A stretch of DNA of 64,000 nt from Methanosarcina horonobensis HB-1 = JCM 15518 (GTDB lineage: Archaea > Halobacteriota > Methanosarcinia > Methanosarcinales > Methanosarcinaceae), in the NCBI RefSeq assembly GCF_000970285.1, contig NZ_CP009516.1, positions 2,211,036 through 2,275,035 of the forward strand, read 5' to 3'. A program made the position numbers and the translations under genes. The notes beneath the pieces are model-generated. The model did no database searches, was not told the origin of the DNA, and saw only the letters and a program-made list of their open reading frames with translations. Positions 52,873-62,050 of this stretch are shown in pieces; position 1 is the stretch's first letter, and each line of letters starts with the position of its first letter.

Positions 52873-54594
52873 ATGAAAGAAATGAATGGAGCAGAAGTCC
52901 TGATTAAGTGTCTGGAGGACCTTGATGTTAAACACATCTTTGGCTATACGGGAGCAGCAATACTTCCGGTATTTCATGCCCTCAGGCATAGTGATATTGA
53001 GATTATAGTTAATTCCAACGAGCAATCGGCAGCATTCAGCGCAGCAGGTTATTCACGGTCAAGTAACCGGGTAGGTGTAGCTATAGTCACATCAGGACCT
53101 GCCATAACTAATACGCTCACCAGCGTTGCTGACGCTTATGGGGACAGCATTCCCCTGCTTGTATTTGCAGGGCAGGTCCCTGAGCATAAGATAGGCACCG
53201 ATTCCTTCCAGCATATTAACGTCAAAGGTATCTTCAGGGATGCAGCCAAAAAGGTCATACAGCTCTCCAATGATGATGACATAGAAACCATAATCAAGGA
53301 TGCCTATTACTTTGCAAAGTCCGGAAAACCCGGGCCTGTTGTCATAGATTTCCCCCTCGACAAACAGACGAAAAATCATGAGTATTATGGTATGAACATC
53401 ACAAGGTTTGAAGGAAGTTATCACGATGACAGGCATCTGTCTGAAGAACAATGCAAAGATTTTTTTAGACTGTTGCTCAACTCCAGAAGACCCCTGCTCT
53501 ATCTTGGAGGAGGTCTGAACTCGGAGCCCGGAAGCCGTGCTGTCAGGGAATTCAATGGGCTTTTCGGAATACCTTCTGTCAATACACTCATGGCAAAGGG
53601 TGTCGTTGACGAAAGAGATGACCTGAACCTGGGAATGCTGGGAATGTTCGGTACACCGTATGCTAACATGCTCATACAGGAGAACGACTTCTTCTTCGCT
53701 ATCGGGGTAAGATGGGATGACCGGGTTGCGGAAAAGGTTGGATTTGCAATAGGCACCGACATAGCTTACATTGATATTAATCCCGAGAAAATGCATCAGA
53801 TAAAAATCGAGCGCAGTCCTAAATTCACATTCATAGGGGATGCCGCCACAGCGCTCCGCGATCTGCTGAACTATGCCAGGAAGCATGATATCTATCTGGA
53901 TATTCGGGAATGGCAGATGCGTGCAAGAGACCTGAAAAGGTCGTGGCCTCTGGATTACAACAGGACATCCGAATACATACAGGCTGCTGAGGTCATTTCA
54001 ATGCTTGCAAACTATGTTGACGGAAGCACAAAGATAACCACTGGTGTAGGCAACCACCAGATGCTCGCAGCACAATACCTGCCAATGTACTGCCCAAAAT
54101 CTTTCATGACTTCGGGCTCCTTCGGCACAATGGGTTTTTCCATGCCCACAGCAATCGGCGTCCATTATGCAAACCCGCATTCAGGAATCATAGCAATCGA
54201 TGGTGACGGCAGTCTGAGGATGAATCTGGGAGAACTGCATACTATCGTATCGCTGGACCTTCCAATCAAGATACTCATGCTGAACAACAGAAGCGATGGT
54301 ATGGTCCAGAACTTGCAGGATACAGCTTATGAAGGGACACGCACAGGAACGCAAAGGCCAAAAGATGTGAATTTTGCAGAGATTGCAAGGTCATTTGGTT
54401 TCAGTTGCGCAGAGAGGGTGAGCAGCAGAAATGATTTGAAAGAGAAAATGGAAGCATTTATGAATGCAGACGGACCTTGCTTCCTGGAAGCTTGCACGGA
54501 CAGGGAAGAGATCCTGTATCCGAAGGTTCCGGCAGGGGGGTCTTATAAAGATATGATTCTGGGCCCTTACATAAAATCAACTCGACTATCTTAA
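52873..54594 (+). CDS. Thiamine-diphosphate enzyme, acetolactate-synthase large-subunit-like
   Basis: 573 residues from ATG 52873 behind CCGGGAG. N-terminal PYR domain: 'DVKHIFGYTGAAILPVFHAL' near 17, 'NSNEQSAAFSAAGYSR' near 43 with the Glu that activates TPP, 'FQHINVKGIFRDAAKK' near 108. Central domain from about 190. C-terminal PP domain: 'GSFGTMGFSMPTAIG' near 415 and 'IAIDGDGSLRMNLGELHTI' near 437, binding Mg-TPP with 'LNNRSDGMVQ'. No small regulatory subunit is adjacent, so it may be a catabolic synthase or another 2-oxoacid enzyme. Confidence 0.9.
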   Translation: MKEMNGAEVLIKCLEDLDVKHIFGYTGAAILPVFHALRHSDIEIIVNSNEQSAAFSAAGYSRSSNRVGVAIVTSGPAITNTLTSVADAYGDSIPLLVFAGQVPEHKIGTDSFQHINVKGIFRDAAKKVIQLSNDDDIETIIKDAYYFAKSGKPGPVVIDFPLDKQTKNHEYYGMNITRFEGSYHDDRHLSEEQCKDFFRLLLNSRRPLLYLGGGLNSEPGSRAVREFNGLFGIPSVNTLMAKGVVDERDDLNLGMLGMFGTPYANMLIQENDFFFAIGVRWDDRVAEKVGFAIGTDIAYIDINPEKMHQIKIERSPKFTFIGDAATALRDLLNYARKHDIYLDIREWQMRARDLKRSWPLDYNRTSEYIQAAEVISMLANYVDGSTKITTGVGNHQMLAAQYLPMYCPKSFMTSGSFGTMGFSMPTAIGVHYANPHSGIIAIDGDGSLRMNLGELHTIVSLDLPIKILMLNNRSDGMVQNLQDTAYEGTRTGTQRPKDVNFAEIARSFGFSCAERVSSRNDLKEKMEAFMNADGPCFLEACTDREEILYPKVPAGGSYKDMILGPYIKSTRLS

Positions 54595-55017
54595 GAACCA
54601 TGTTCTGGAACCGCAGGGGAAACCGAAAACAGAGTTTCAATCCCGTAGATTTGGGAAATCCGGGAAACGGCAACTCGAAGCTTTCAGAATCCCCGAAAAA
54701 CCTGATTCCCGAGAGACCTGGTGCGGCTCGAAGCATACCTCTTTTTTGGGTGGGGAAGCTTTACGCAATTTAATTTGGTGCCTATCCGAAAAGTCAATAA
54801 TGGCATGTTGTAAAGTTACAATAGGTCTAATGATTTTAAGAAATTTCAGACAAGCCGATTTTGTAATGCGTTGAATGAATGTGATTTAAGTAATAACCCT
54901 TTGTATTTCTCTCAGAATTTTATAACTGCGTGTTCTGGTTGGCGCATAGTTTTCAGTAATATAATTAATTAGCGATTTCATCTCTTCATGCTGCAAACAT
55001 TGAACATATTTATCTTA
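54595..55017. other. Intergenic region, no gene seen
   Basis: About 420 bases past the TPP enzyme. The first 130 are GC-richer with short palindromic pieces such as TTTCGG/CCGAAA-type pairs but no clear terminator; the rest is AT-rich. A reverse 92-codon open stretch (54458-54736) overlaps the TPP gene and looks like a shadow. Confidence 0.35.
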
Positions 55018-55288
55018 GCTTGCAGGGCTGTCGGTAGTGATAAGTTCAGTTTTGGCGGCTGCTTCGAAACAGACCCTGGGATCTTTTTAAGGATCTCAAT
55101 TTTCTCGCCTTTCCGGAAGCTGTGGAGATAGATAGCGTTTTCCTTATAACCGAGGGACATGGGGACGATGCATGAGGTTTAGGCATCGGAAAGGGCGATG
55201 CGAAAGAAATTCACTTTCACAAGGATATCTTCTATTTGCTGTTTGTCGGAAATGAGTTTCTGTCAGAAATGAGCTTCTGGCTTCCCAT
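55018..55288 (-). pseudogene. Decayed copy of the PNPOx-like flavin-binding gene
   Basis: From ATG 55288 it reads 'MGSQKLISDR' as the intact gene at 52062-52529, then a 17-bp tandem duplication (AGAAGCTCATTTCTGAC / AGAAACTCATTTCCGAC on this strand) shifts the frame. Matching continues as 'SLGYKENAIYLHSFRKGEKI' with an in-frame TAA in place of a Glu codon and a one-base deletion after 'EILKK'. Similarity ends near 55018, so the C-terminal third is missing. Confidence 0.9.
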
Positions 55289-55497
55289 TATTTTCACCCT
55301 GAAGAGACTGTATACTTAGGAATACTCTACATTGATAAAAAGAGCCACAATTTGATAAAGGACGTTAATCTATTGATAGCTTTTAATTTATTGATAACTC
55401 TTCTTTTTTATTTAAATAACCACATGCAAAACGTTCTGAGACTAAATGAAACGGTTTTTATAGTTAACAGCTCTTAAACCTACACTGGAGCAATAAA

Positions 55498-55596
55498 ATG
55501 AGCGCAAAACAAATTATCTGTGCAATTCTGTCCATTGTTGTCTCTTTACTAATCTTAATCGGCATCTTCACCTATGTACCTAATCCTTTTACGTAA
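55498..55596 (+). CDS. 32-residue membrane microprotein
   Basis: ATG 55498, GGAG eight bases before it. 'MSAKQIICAILSIVVSLLIL' then 'IGIFTYVPNPFT' is one membrane helix with a short Pro-containing end. No similar gene occurs elsewhere in the window and function is unknown. An AT-rich promoter region with TTTTTATAG at about 55455 precedes it by the distance expected of a short leader. Confidence 0.5.
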   Translation: MSAKQIICAILSIVVSLLILIGIFTYVPNPFT

Positions 55597-55683
55597 ACTG
55601 TTTCTTAAAAAAAGGAAAAATTTTCTAAGCTCAGGTTTAATGTCTTTTCTTACGTTTACTATATCTCTTTTTTTTGTAAGAAT

Positions 55684-56472
55684 TCAGAGCTCATTGTATT
55701 CCGTGAATTTCCTGAGCTTGTAATCTGCTGAGCTATATATTACATGAACAACCTTGCCATTAAGGGTCTGGTTGGTCTGCTCAATACAGTAGCTTGTCGT
55801 GTATCCGATATCGATGTTTCCTAGAAGCACATTTTCCCCGGAAGTAATGAGAGCCCGGCTGTCCTCTATGCCTGCAACCTTTCCTCTGTAGTTGCTTATG
55901 GGAGCTCCTTCTACAGTATAAAAGCCATTTTCATTTTCCATTATGGTTTTCGGGATGGAGGTTTCAACCTTATCAAATTCAAGCTCAAAGACCTGCCCCC
56001 TAAGGTAGAGCTTTATGGCTCCGTCTGCTGCAGCTTTTTGAAATGCTTCGGGGCTTACAGTCACAGTATCGAAATCGTTGAAAATCTCTGAAAAATGGAG
56101 GGAGTCTTTGTCGAATTCGACCTCTTCAAAAACCGGATCTTCCCTGGAAGGATATTTTTCATAACCCGAGGGTTCCAGCCGGTAGAAAATCCTGGGTACA
56201 GGATCCGTAATAGGACTCATAATAGGGAATTCAGGTCTGTACACAACCTTTTCTTTGACTTCGGCAACGGTTTTATCTTTCCCGGCAGCCTCAGATTTTA
56301 CAGTGGTTTCAGCTACAGCTTCTCCTCTTCCATTCTTCCCAGAAAACTCCTCCTCTTCAGAAATGTTACTCTTACTTACCTTTCCCTCTTTTTCTTCAAG
56401 GTCCGAGCAGCCCGAAACGATAACGATACAAAAAATTATGAGAGTAAATAGCACCACACATTTTAATTTCAT
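55684..56472 (-). CDS. Lipoprotein of unknown function
   Basis: 262 residues. Signal sequence 'MKLKCVVLFTLIIFCIVIVS' with lipobox VSGC, Cys22 the lipidation site; a charged Ser/Glu/Lys linker to about 75; and a folded part with 'PEFPIMSPITDPVPRIFYRL' and 'YLRGQVFELEFDKVETSIPK'. No family is recognised. It would be anchored outside the cytoplasmic membrane. The next gene on this strand upstream (56620-59902 pair) ends 148 bases before its start, so it could be co-regulated. Confidence 0.78.
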   Translation of the reverse strand: MKLKCVVLFTLIIFCIVIVSGCSDLEEKEGKVSKSNISEEEEFSGKNGRGEAVAETTVKSEAAGKDKTVAEVKEKVVYRPEFPIMSPITDPVPRIFYRLEPSGYEKYPSREDPVFEEVEFDKDSLHFSEIFNDFDTVTVSPEAFQKAAADGAIKLYLRGQVFELEFDKVETSIPKTIMENENGFYTVEGAPISNYRGKVAGIEDSRALITSGENVLLGNIDIGYTTSYCIEQTNQTLNGKVVHVIYSSADYKLRKFTEYNEL

Positions 56473-56619
56473 GAAACCTCCAGAGAAGGTTGTGATTAAT
56501 TTTACAAAGTATTATGTAATCAAACTATTTGCTATTATCGAAAATTTTTCCGTATAGATGAAGATAATGGGAATAAATATTCAACCACTGGAGAAAACGA
56601 GATAGGTTAAAAAGCAATC

Positions 56620-58272
56620 TTAAGCAATATTCATTTGTTCGAGCTCATCACTCTTTGCTTTTACTTCCACAAGGCTTACAACCCCTTCCTCTCCTTCTCG
56701 GCTCATCTCCATTTCTACCCGATACGTGTAGTCCGAGATTTCCGAAAGCCCTCCTGCTCCGCTGCCCCCAACTATCAGAGAATAGACTTTTGCGTTGTAT
56801 TTCTTTTTTGCCTCTTCCCAGCGAGCAAGGACCAGCTCATCAGAGATTTCGGACTTCCCGTCAGTGATAAAAAGCAGGTCTGCTCCCTGAAAGTCTTTTT
56901 CCTTAAGGGATTTAAGGCCTGAAGCAAGCGCGGTGTTGAAATCCGTCCCGCCTCCAAAGGTGTACAGGAGGAAATTAAGGAATCTTTCTGACATCCTTTT
57001 TTTGCTGCTGAGCTCTATTTCCAGGTGCTGGCTTGTGGATGCAAAAAGAATAACCTTCATATCCCGATGCTGAGAGAGCATTAGTTTTGCCATCGCAAGC
57101 ACTGCAGACTTTGCAAGGGTCTGAGAAGTCCCGTGCATGGAACCCGAGGTATCAACGAGCGCAATCATAGGTCCTCTGGGTTTTATGCGAGGAGGACCTG
57201 TATAGTGTTTGCCGAGTAGCTGATAACTCAGGAGTTTTCCCTCAAGCATATCAGCATAGAATTTTCGCTTCAGAGCCGGATTAAGGAGCTTTGCAGCTTC
57301 CATGGGCAGAAGATTATTTATCGAATCTGAAAATCGTACAGTCTGGATCCGGTTTTTTCCAAAAGGAGAATAGCGTATGCGGGCAGCCGGAGGATCAAAT
57401 TCCCGCCTGCCTATAAAATTTATGATCTTCCTGAGGTCTGGATTTTTTTCAAAAAAAGCCGAATAATTTTTCAGCATTTTGAGCTGGACATAGAAAGGCT
57501 CTCTTTTAAGCTCTTTTACGGAATAGCTCCAGTTCCTACCAGGAAAAAGGAGGGCAAGGGTATCAAAAAGATCCAGGTTTTCTTCCATTTCAGAGATGAA
57601 CTCCTGCATTCTGCAGTATAGCCCTTCCAGCATTCCGTCAAGAAAAGTCTGGCATCCGTCCTTCTGCATTAGATTAAGGATAGCTTCGTAAATATTTGAT
57701 TTTCCTGCAACCGAAGCAGGGAACTGAGCACTCCGGGATAATGAGTCCTCTGAACTCCCGCCTGCCCAGAGAAGAACGGTCTGTTTAAGGAGTTTTTCAA
57801 ATTCCCTGAGAATAGCTTCGGTTTCGGCATCAAGCCCTTTTAGCAGACCTGTTTCCGAATCCCTGTCCCTCACTGCTGAGAAACGTTCCATCAGGTCGTA
57901 GATAAGAGGGAGAAGAAGTTTAAGGCATGCAACTCCTGCTCCTCGGCTCCTTTTTGCAATCTTTTGAAGTCCGGGCCATGGTCTTGAGTTTCTAAGAGTA
58001 AGAAAGATAGGGTAAAATGCCCCTAAAAGCCCTATAAACCTTTCAGTGTCTTTAATTTCATACGGCTGCTCAAAAAGGATTTCAAAGGCAATGATTTCTG
58101 CTATTTTCTCGCGCAGAGGTCTGGGAATCGTGCGGGGGTAGGCAATGGTGCTCCTCAGCTCTCCTTCCAGCAGGGAAGCTGTCTGTTTCTGGACAGAAAG
58201 CGCTTCATGCCAGAATCTGTTTCTGGAAAAAAAAGAGTAAGATCCTTGAGGGGCACTATCCAGATTGTTCAA
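56620..58272 (-). CDS. VWA-domain protein, ViaA/CoxE-like
   Basis: 550 residues. The N-terminal 340 residues are helical; the C-terminal von Willebrand A domain has the MIDAS 'ALVDTSGSMHGTSQTLAKSA' near 370, 'VILFASTSQHLEIELSSKKR' and 'FGGGTDFNTALASGLKSL' with the MIDAS Thr/Asp, and 'ADLLFITDGKSEISDEL'. This order (helical part, then VWA at the C-terminus) is that of ViaA, the partner of the MoxR ATPase RavA. The matching ATPase gene is 37 bases upstream in the same direction. Cytoplasmic; likely a metal- or protein-binding co-chaperone. Confidence 0.86.
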   Translation of the reverse strand: MNNLDSAPQGSYSFFSRNRFWHEALSVQKQTASLLEGELRSTIAYPRTIPRPLREKIAEIIAFEILFEQPYEIKDTERFIGLLGAFYPIFLTLRNSRPWPGLQKIAKRSRGAGVACLKLLLPLIYDLMERFSAVRDRDSETGLLKGLDAETEAILREFEKLLKQTVLLWAGGSSEDSLSRSAQFPASVAGKSNIYEAILNLMQKDGCQTFLDGMLEGLYCRMQEFISEMEENLDLFDTLALLFPGRNWSYSVKELKREPFYVQLKMLKNYSAFFEKNPDLRKIINFIGRREFDPPAARIRYSPFGKNRIQTVRFSDSINNLLPMEAAKLLNPALKRKFYADMLEGKLLSYQLLGKHYTGPPRIKPRGPMIALVDTSGSMHGTSQTLAKSAVLAMAKLMLSQHRDMKVILFASTSQHLEIELSSKKRMSERFLNFLLYTFGGGTDFNTALASGLKSLKEKDFQGADLLFITDGKSEISDELVLARWEEAKKKYNAKVYSLIVGGSGAGGLSEISDYTYRVEMEMSREGEEGVVSLVEVKAKSDELEQMNIA

Positions 58273-58309
58273 AAAACCGGCTGAGCCTTCCGTATCAACA
58301 CCTCATTAC

Positions 58310-59902
58310 TCATCTGAGTTTGAACCTGGACCCGAGTCCTTTCATGAAACCACCGGTACTGCTGCCGGAATCAGGCAACTGAACTTTTGCTTCCAATTTT
58401 GCGGTATGAACATCGGGAAGAGAACCGGAAGATGATGGTTTTACGGACCTTGATTCCATTGGCCTGTCCTTTCTATTTTGCAAGCCAAGGAGTTCCCTGA
58501 TTTCATTTATGAGTTCTTCAGTACCTGACATCTGTATGTTTCCTGTATCGTGCAGGAGCAGGGCTTCATTCCTGTCAGCAGTTGAAAGCCAGATGTTTGC
58601 ATCCATCAGGTTTCTGAGCAGCTCTTTTTCTTCCTCAAGATGCTGTTTTACTCTATTTACCCTGTCAGCAAGGGCTTCGAATTCCTTTTCAAAAACTTCT
58701 CTCTGGGTTTGAGAGAGAGTGTTTTTCTTTCCCGAACCCTCATGAAGAGAATCAATTTCCTTTACCAGGTTATCATAAGGATATATCCTCGAATTTCCAT
58801 CCTGTCTGAGAGTATAGCTGTGGTTCGGGCAGGCAGCATGGTGAAGCTCCAGATTCTCTCTCAGCTTAAACTCTTCCCCGCAGCTGTCGCAGACTACTCC
58901 AACAGAAAGTTCGTTTTTTAGGGCAATACTGAGGGCTGTCTTCAGGTCCTCAGCGTCCAGGCGGAGTTTTTCCGTGTTCGTGCCGCCGGAAACAACGAGT
59001 TTAAAGACCGTTTTCCTGATGGTTTCTCGTTCTTCCGGAAGGTTCCAGAGCATGTGCTGGAGCAAAAGGGCCATTGTCCTGTCAACAGCCGGACACCCGC
59101 TGCTGCAGGCTGCAACCTTCAGGACCTGCACAACTCTTTTCCAGCGCCGGTCCGAAATCTCGATTTCCTGCAGCTGGAGGTTTTTCCGGAGTTCCGTGAC
59201 TATGACTTCAACATCAGGGTCGACAGGCAGAGAATTTGATCTTTTGCGGAGCCTATCGATTTCTGAAACCTGAATGCTTGCCGCAGGCCTGAAGTCATCA
59301 GGTTCTCTAAAAAGAAGATTTTTGAAATTTTCATCATCCTGAATATATGAGAGCCTGTATCTGAACAGAAAGCGGTCATAGAGGGCTTCCAGACTTTCAT
59401 CCTCTTCCGGAAGCTCGTTTGAAGCCCCGAAGACCGATAGCAGGGGGACATCAACTATATCCCGCCCGTTATGATACTTTCTTTCATTCAATATGGTCAG
59501 GAGGCTATTGAGGATAGCGCTGCTTGCCTTAAAGATCTCATCCAGCAAAGCAACATGGGCTGTCGGGAGGCAGCCGTTAATGTTTCTCCTGAACTCGTCT
59601 TCTTCAAGGGCTTTTAAGGAAAGAGGCCCGAAAATCTCTTCAGGGGTAGAAAAGCTGGTCAGGAGGTAATTAAAAAAGTTCCCGCCTTCGATTGTCTGGC
59701 AGATGCTTCTTGCAAGCTGGGTTTTTGCTGTACCGGGAGGTCCTAGAAATAGAAGGTTTTCGCCTGAAAGTACGGCGAGGAGAGAGCCGTTAATTTCGGC
59801 TTCACGTTCTTTGAAGTAGTCTGTAAATTCGGATTTTATATCGAGGAGAGTTTCTTTCAGGTTTAAACCTCCCGGTTTGTAATAGACATGAGGCAGTTCC
59901 AC
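58310..59902 (-). CDS. MoxR-family AAA+ ATPase, RavA-like
   Basis: 530 residues. Walker A GPPGTAKT at 54-61, Walker B 'VALLDEIFKASSAILNSLL' near 117, sensor 'VFGASNELPEEDESLEALYD' near 158 and arginine finger 'DRFLFRYRL' near 178. After the lid, a zinc-finger-like 'CDSCGEEFKLRENLELHHAACPNH' region near 340 (C-x2-C...H/C) is an addition. The C-terminal 130 residues include a coiled coil 'EKEFEALADRVNRVKQHLEE'. RavA/ViaA-type pairs insert metals or remodel complexes; the client is unknown here. First gene of the pair. Confidence 0.88.
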   Translation of the reverse strand: MELPHVYYKPGGLNLKETLLDIKSEFTDYFKEREAEINGSLLAVLSGENLLFLGPPGTAKTQLARSICQTIEGGNFFNYLLTSFSTPEEIFGPLSLKALEEDEFRRNINGCLPTAHVALLDEIFKASSAILNSLLTILNERKYHNGRDIVDVPLLSVFGASNELPEEDESLEALYDRFLFRYRLSYIQDDENFKNLLFREPDDFRPAASIQVSEIDRLRKRSNSLPVDPDVEVIVTELRKNLQLQEIEISDRRWKRVVQVLKVAACSSGCPAVDRTMALLLQHMLWNLPEERETIRKTVFKLVVSGGTNTEKLRLDAEDLKTALSIALKNELSVGVVCDSCGEEFKLRENLELHHAACPNHSYTLRQDGNSRIYPYDNLVKEIDSLHEGSGKKNTLSQTQREVFEKEFEALADRVNRVKQHLEEEKELLRNLMDANIWLSTADRNEALLLHDTGNIQMSGTEELINEIRELLGLQNRKDRPMESRSVKPSSSGSLPDVHTAKLEAKVQLPDSGSSTGGFMKGLGSRFKLR

Positions 59903-60194
59903 TGTGAGATAACTGTGAGATAATTTTGAATTAAAAGAGTTTTTCAGGGCTGTTTGCTAAGTCTTTAATCTAATTATATTTTAAGGCTTTCAATTATATG
60001 TTTCCGCCTTAACTCCGCCAGGAAAATTGCGGCTCATGATGTAATCGCAACAGCCCGCTTTATCCTGCTCGATGAAGGAGATTGATCTTTCTGAGAAGGC
60101 CGAAGACTTTAAGGCAAGGAGGAATAAATTAGACATGCCGATTTTTTGTCCAGCATGTCTTCGTCAATATTAGTGGCCTCACTCTTCAGGGAGC
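59903..60194. other. Intergenic region with a weak dispersed-repeat match and a hairpin
   Basis: About 290 bases. 'CGCTTTATCCTGCTCGATGA' followed by AGGAGATTGATC at 60057-60090 is a diverged relative of the repeats at 17860 and 51446. AGACATGC (60131-60138) and GCATGTCT (60153-60160) form an 8-bp hairpin. No gene is seen. Confidence 0.4.
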
Positions 60195-60457
60195 GAAAAA
60201 CGAAGACGACCTTATAGCTGGGGTTTACCTGGATAATGTTCAAAACAGTATAAATTCAGGGAAATATTCTGTCGAATAATTACTATGGAATTTACCTTAA
60301 AAAATCACGTAAAAATTTGTTAAGCGAAAAATCAGGTATTAAATTGATCAGTTCCAGGAGAAACAGTTTATCCAATAATTTTATTTCTGATAATGAAAGA
60401 GGAATCTTTATAGGCCTCTATTCTAAATTTTTGGAATGCTTAAGTGATTATTCTTAA
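60195..60457 (+). pseudogene. Parallel beta-helix (NosD-like) protein fragment with a frameshift
   Basis: Reads 'GVYLDNVQNSINSG' in one frame and, after a shift at about 60263, 'NILSNNYYGIYLKKSRKN' then 'KLISSRRNSLSNNFISDNER' and 'GIFIGLYSKFLECLSDYS' to TAA at 60455. The N-N-x-(Y/F)-(Y/I)-G-I-x-L spacing of about 22 residues is the repeat of right-handed beta-helix (NosD/PbH1) surface proteins common in Methanosarcina. Only about three turns remain, without start or signal peptide. Confidence 0.7.
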
Positions 60458-60664
60458 CAGGGTGATAATTTCAGGGTCAGGGAAGGAATTTTTCAGTTCT
60501 CTCTTCACGCGCTGCATGAGCTTGATCCGCCTGCCAGCTGGTAAAAAATAATCTGCAAACCAATTCTTAATTTCAGATACATATTTCAGGATAAATTCCG
60601 GAATAAGCAGGCAAATTTTGTTGATGGATATTTTTAAATAGTATTGCATCATCTCGAGTATCAT
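60440..60664 (-). CDS. Doubtful hypothetical protein, 74 residues
   Basis: Reverse ATG at 60664 without a ribosome site. The product is basic and has a hydrophobic middle ('ISINKICLLIPEFILKYVS') and 'LMQRVKRELKNSFPDPEIIT'. It overlaps the end of the beta-helix remnant by 18 bases. No family is recognised; it may be chance in AT-rich DNA. Confidence 0.25.
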   Translation of the reverse strand: MILEMMQYYLKISINKICLLIPEFILKYVSEIKNWFADYFLPAGRRIKLMQRVKRELKNSFPDPEIITLLRIIT

Positions 60665-60773
60665 ACGTTTGTTGATTTTGCATCAATAAGAATTCTAACT
60701 ATCTATCAGTACGATTGAAATTTAACCTATACAAAAGTATCACCAGTTCTTGCTCGTAAATACTGGAGGAAAC

Positions 60774-61259
60774 ATGGATCCTGAATGTGCTAAAAAAGTG
60801 AGGCTGATGGATCTTGAGTTCCGAGTACTTCACAATAAATTATTTGAAGATCGGTTTTTTCAAAAAATAGCCGCCTCTCAAAACTCCGAACTCAAGGAAC
60901 TTAACAAAAACCAGCCTCTCGTTATCATGATAATAGGATCGGTAAAGGAAATCATGCCTTCTACTATCGGAACGTATGTGGGAATGGACCGGAGTAGTCT
61001 TTCACGAATGGTGGATTCCCTGGAAGAGAAAGGATTTGTCAGGAGAAAAAACGATCCTGAAGACCGGAGAAAAGTCCTTATTTCCCTGACTGAAAAAGGA
61101 GAACGGTGCTATGATTTCCTTAATAGAAAATCTGAGGAAATGGCTGCCGAAATCCTGGGATTGGTTGAAGAGCAGGACTTGAGAGATTTCGAAAAGGGTC
61201 TTGAAACAATGCTGCGAGTCCTGAGAAAAATCGATTCTGCAATGGAAAGTAGAAAATAA
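60774..61259 (+). CDS. MarR-family transcriptional regulator
   Basis: 161 residues from ATG 60774 with GGAGGAAAC directly before it; a longer frame from 60750 lacks a ribosome site. 'QPLVIMIIGSVKEIMPSTIG' near 49 begins the winged helix, 'VGMDRSSLSRMVDSLEEKGF' near 72 is the helix-turn-helix, 'VRRKNDPEDRRKVLISLTEK' near 92 the D-x-R wing that defines MarR. Terminal helices dimerise. It is followed by a TrmB-like regulator and an RND-type exporter, so it may control drug or lipid efflux, a usual MarR role; this is inference from order. Confidence 0.92.
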   Translation: MDPECAKKVRLMDLEFRVLHNKLFEDRFFQKIAASQNSELKELNKNQPLVIMIIGSVKEIMPSTIGTYVGMDRSSLSRMVDSLEEKGFVRRKNDPEDRRKVLISLTEKGERCYDFLNRKSEEMAAEILGLVEEQDLRDFEKGLETMLRVLRKIDSAMESRK

Positions 61260-61363
61260 GCAGGGAGCCGGAAGCCTCGAAGCCCTGGAGTGAACAATAA
61301 CCGGAATTAACGCCGAATCAATGTAAAACTTTTATTTTTAACTTCTTTTCCTGAGGAAAAAGC

Positions 61364-61723
61364 ATGACTCTGAAACTTATCAATAACCTGCAGAAACTTG
61401 GCTTTACGGAAAATGAGGCCAAGATCTATGCTTCCCTTGTCTGCATAAAAATGGCAACTGCAAGGGAAATCTATGAAATAAGTAGGGTCCCCAGACCCAA
61501 GGTGTACAAAGTTTTGAGAGGAATGGAAGAGAAAGGGTACGTACAGATAATTGAAGGAGAACCGATTCATTTCAGTTGTATACGTCCGAAGGAACTGATC
61601 TCAAGAATCAGGACCGACTTTTTGCTCTCTCTTTACGAGACATTCTGTGGACTCCATGCCCTGAGCCCTGAAGGGAAATTCATCGGTTCCGGAGAATCTG
61701 CGGAACCTGGGATGGGGTGTTAA
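61364..61723 (+). CDS. TrmB-family regulator, short form
   Basis: 119 residues. 'INNLQKLGFTENEAKIYASL' near 5, 'ATAREIYEISRVPRPKVYKV' near 32 (helix-turn-helix) and 'RGMEEKGYVQIIEGEPIHFS' near 52 (wing) are the TrmB DNA-binding domain, followed by 'IRPKELISRIRTDFL'. The usual sugar-binding C-terminal domain of about 130 residues is absent; a Gly/Glu tail ends the protein. It may respond through a partner or be a truncated copy. ATG is ten bases after CTGAGGAAAAA. It lies 105 bases past the MarR gene. Confidence 0.85.
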   Translation: MTLKLINNLQKLGFTENEAKIYASLVCIKMATAREIYEISRVPRPKVYKVLRGMEEKGYVQIIEGEPIHFSCIRPKELISRIRTDFLLSLYETFCGLHALSPEGKFIGSGESAEPGMGC

Positions 61724-62050
61724 AAAAGTTTCAAGACAGTTTTCAGGTACTTTTCAAGCTATTTTTGCATCAAATCCGGCTATAGCTATTGCTATGGTAA
61801 CATTTGTCCCGGGATTATAATGCAAAGATACTGGATGAAAAATACGAACTGGAAACTGAATGGTTGAGAAAAGAAAGTGGTTGAAAAGTAAAATGCTGGG
61901 AAAAACTTGACTGAAAAACAGACTTGATTAAAAAATAAACCTTACTAAAAAACAAACCTAATTAAAAAACAAGTCTCCTAAGGGGGATTCCTTATAAAAA
62001 ATGTCTTTGAAAAACTGGGAATTTTTATCCAGAACAACCGTTCAGTCATA

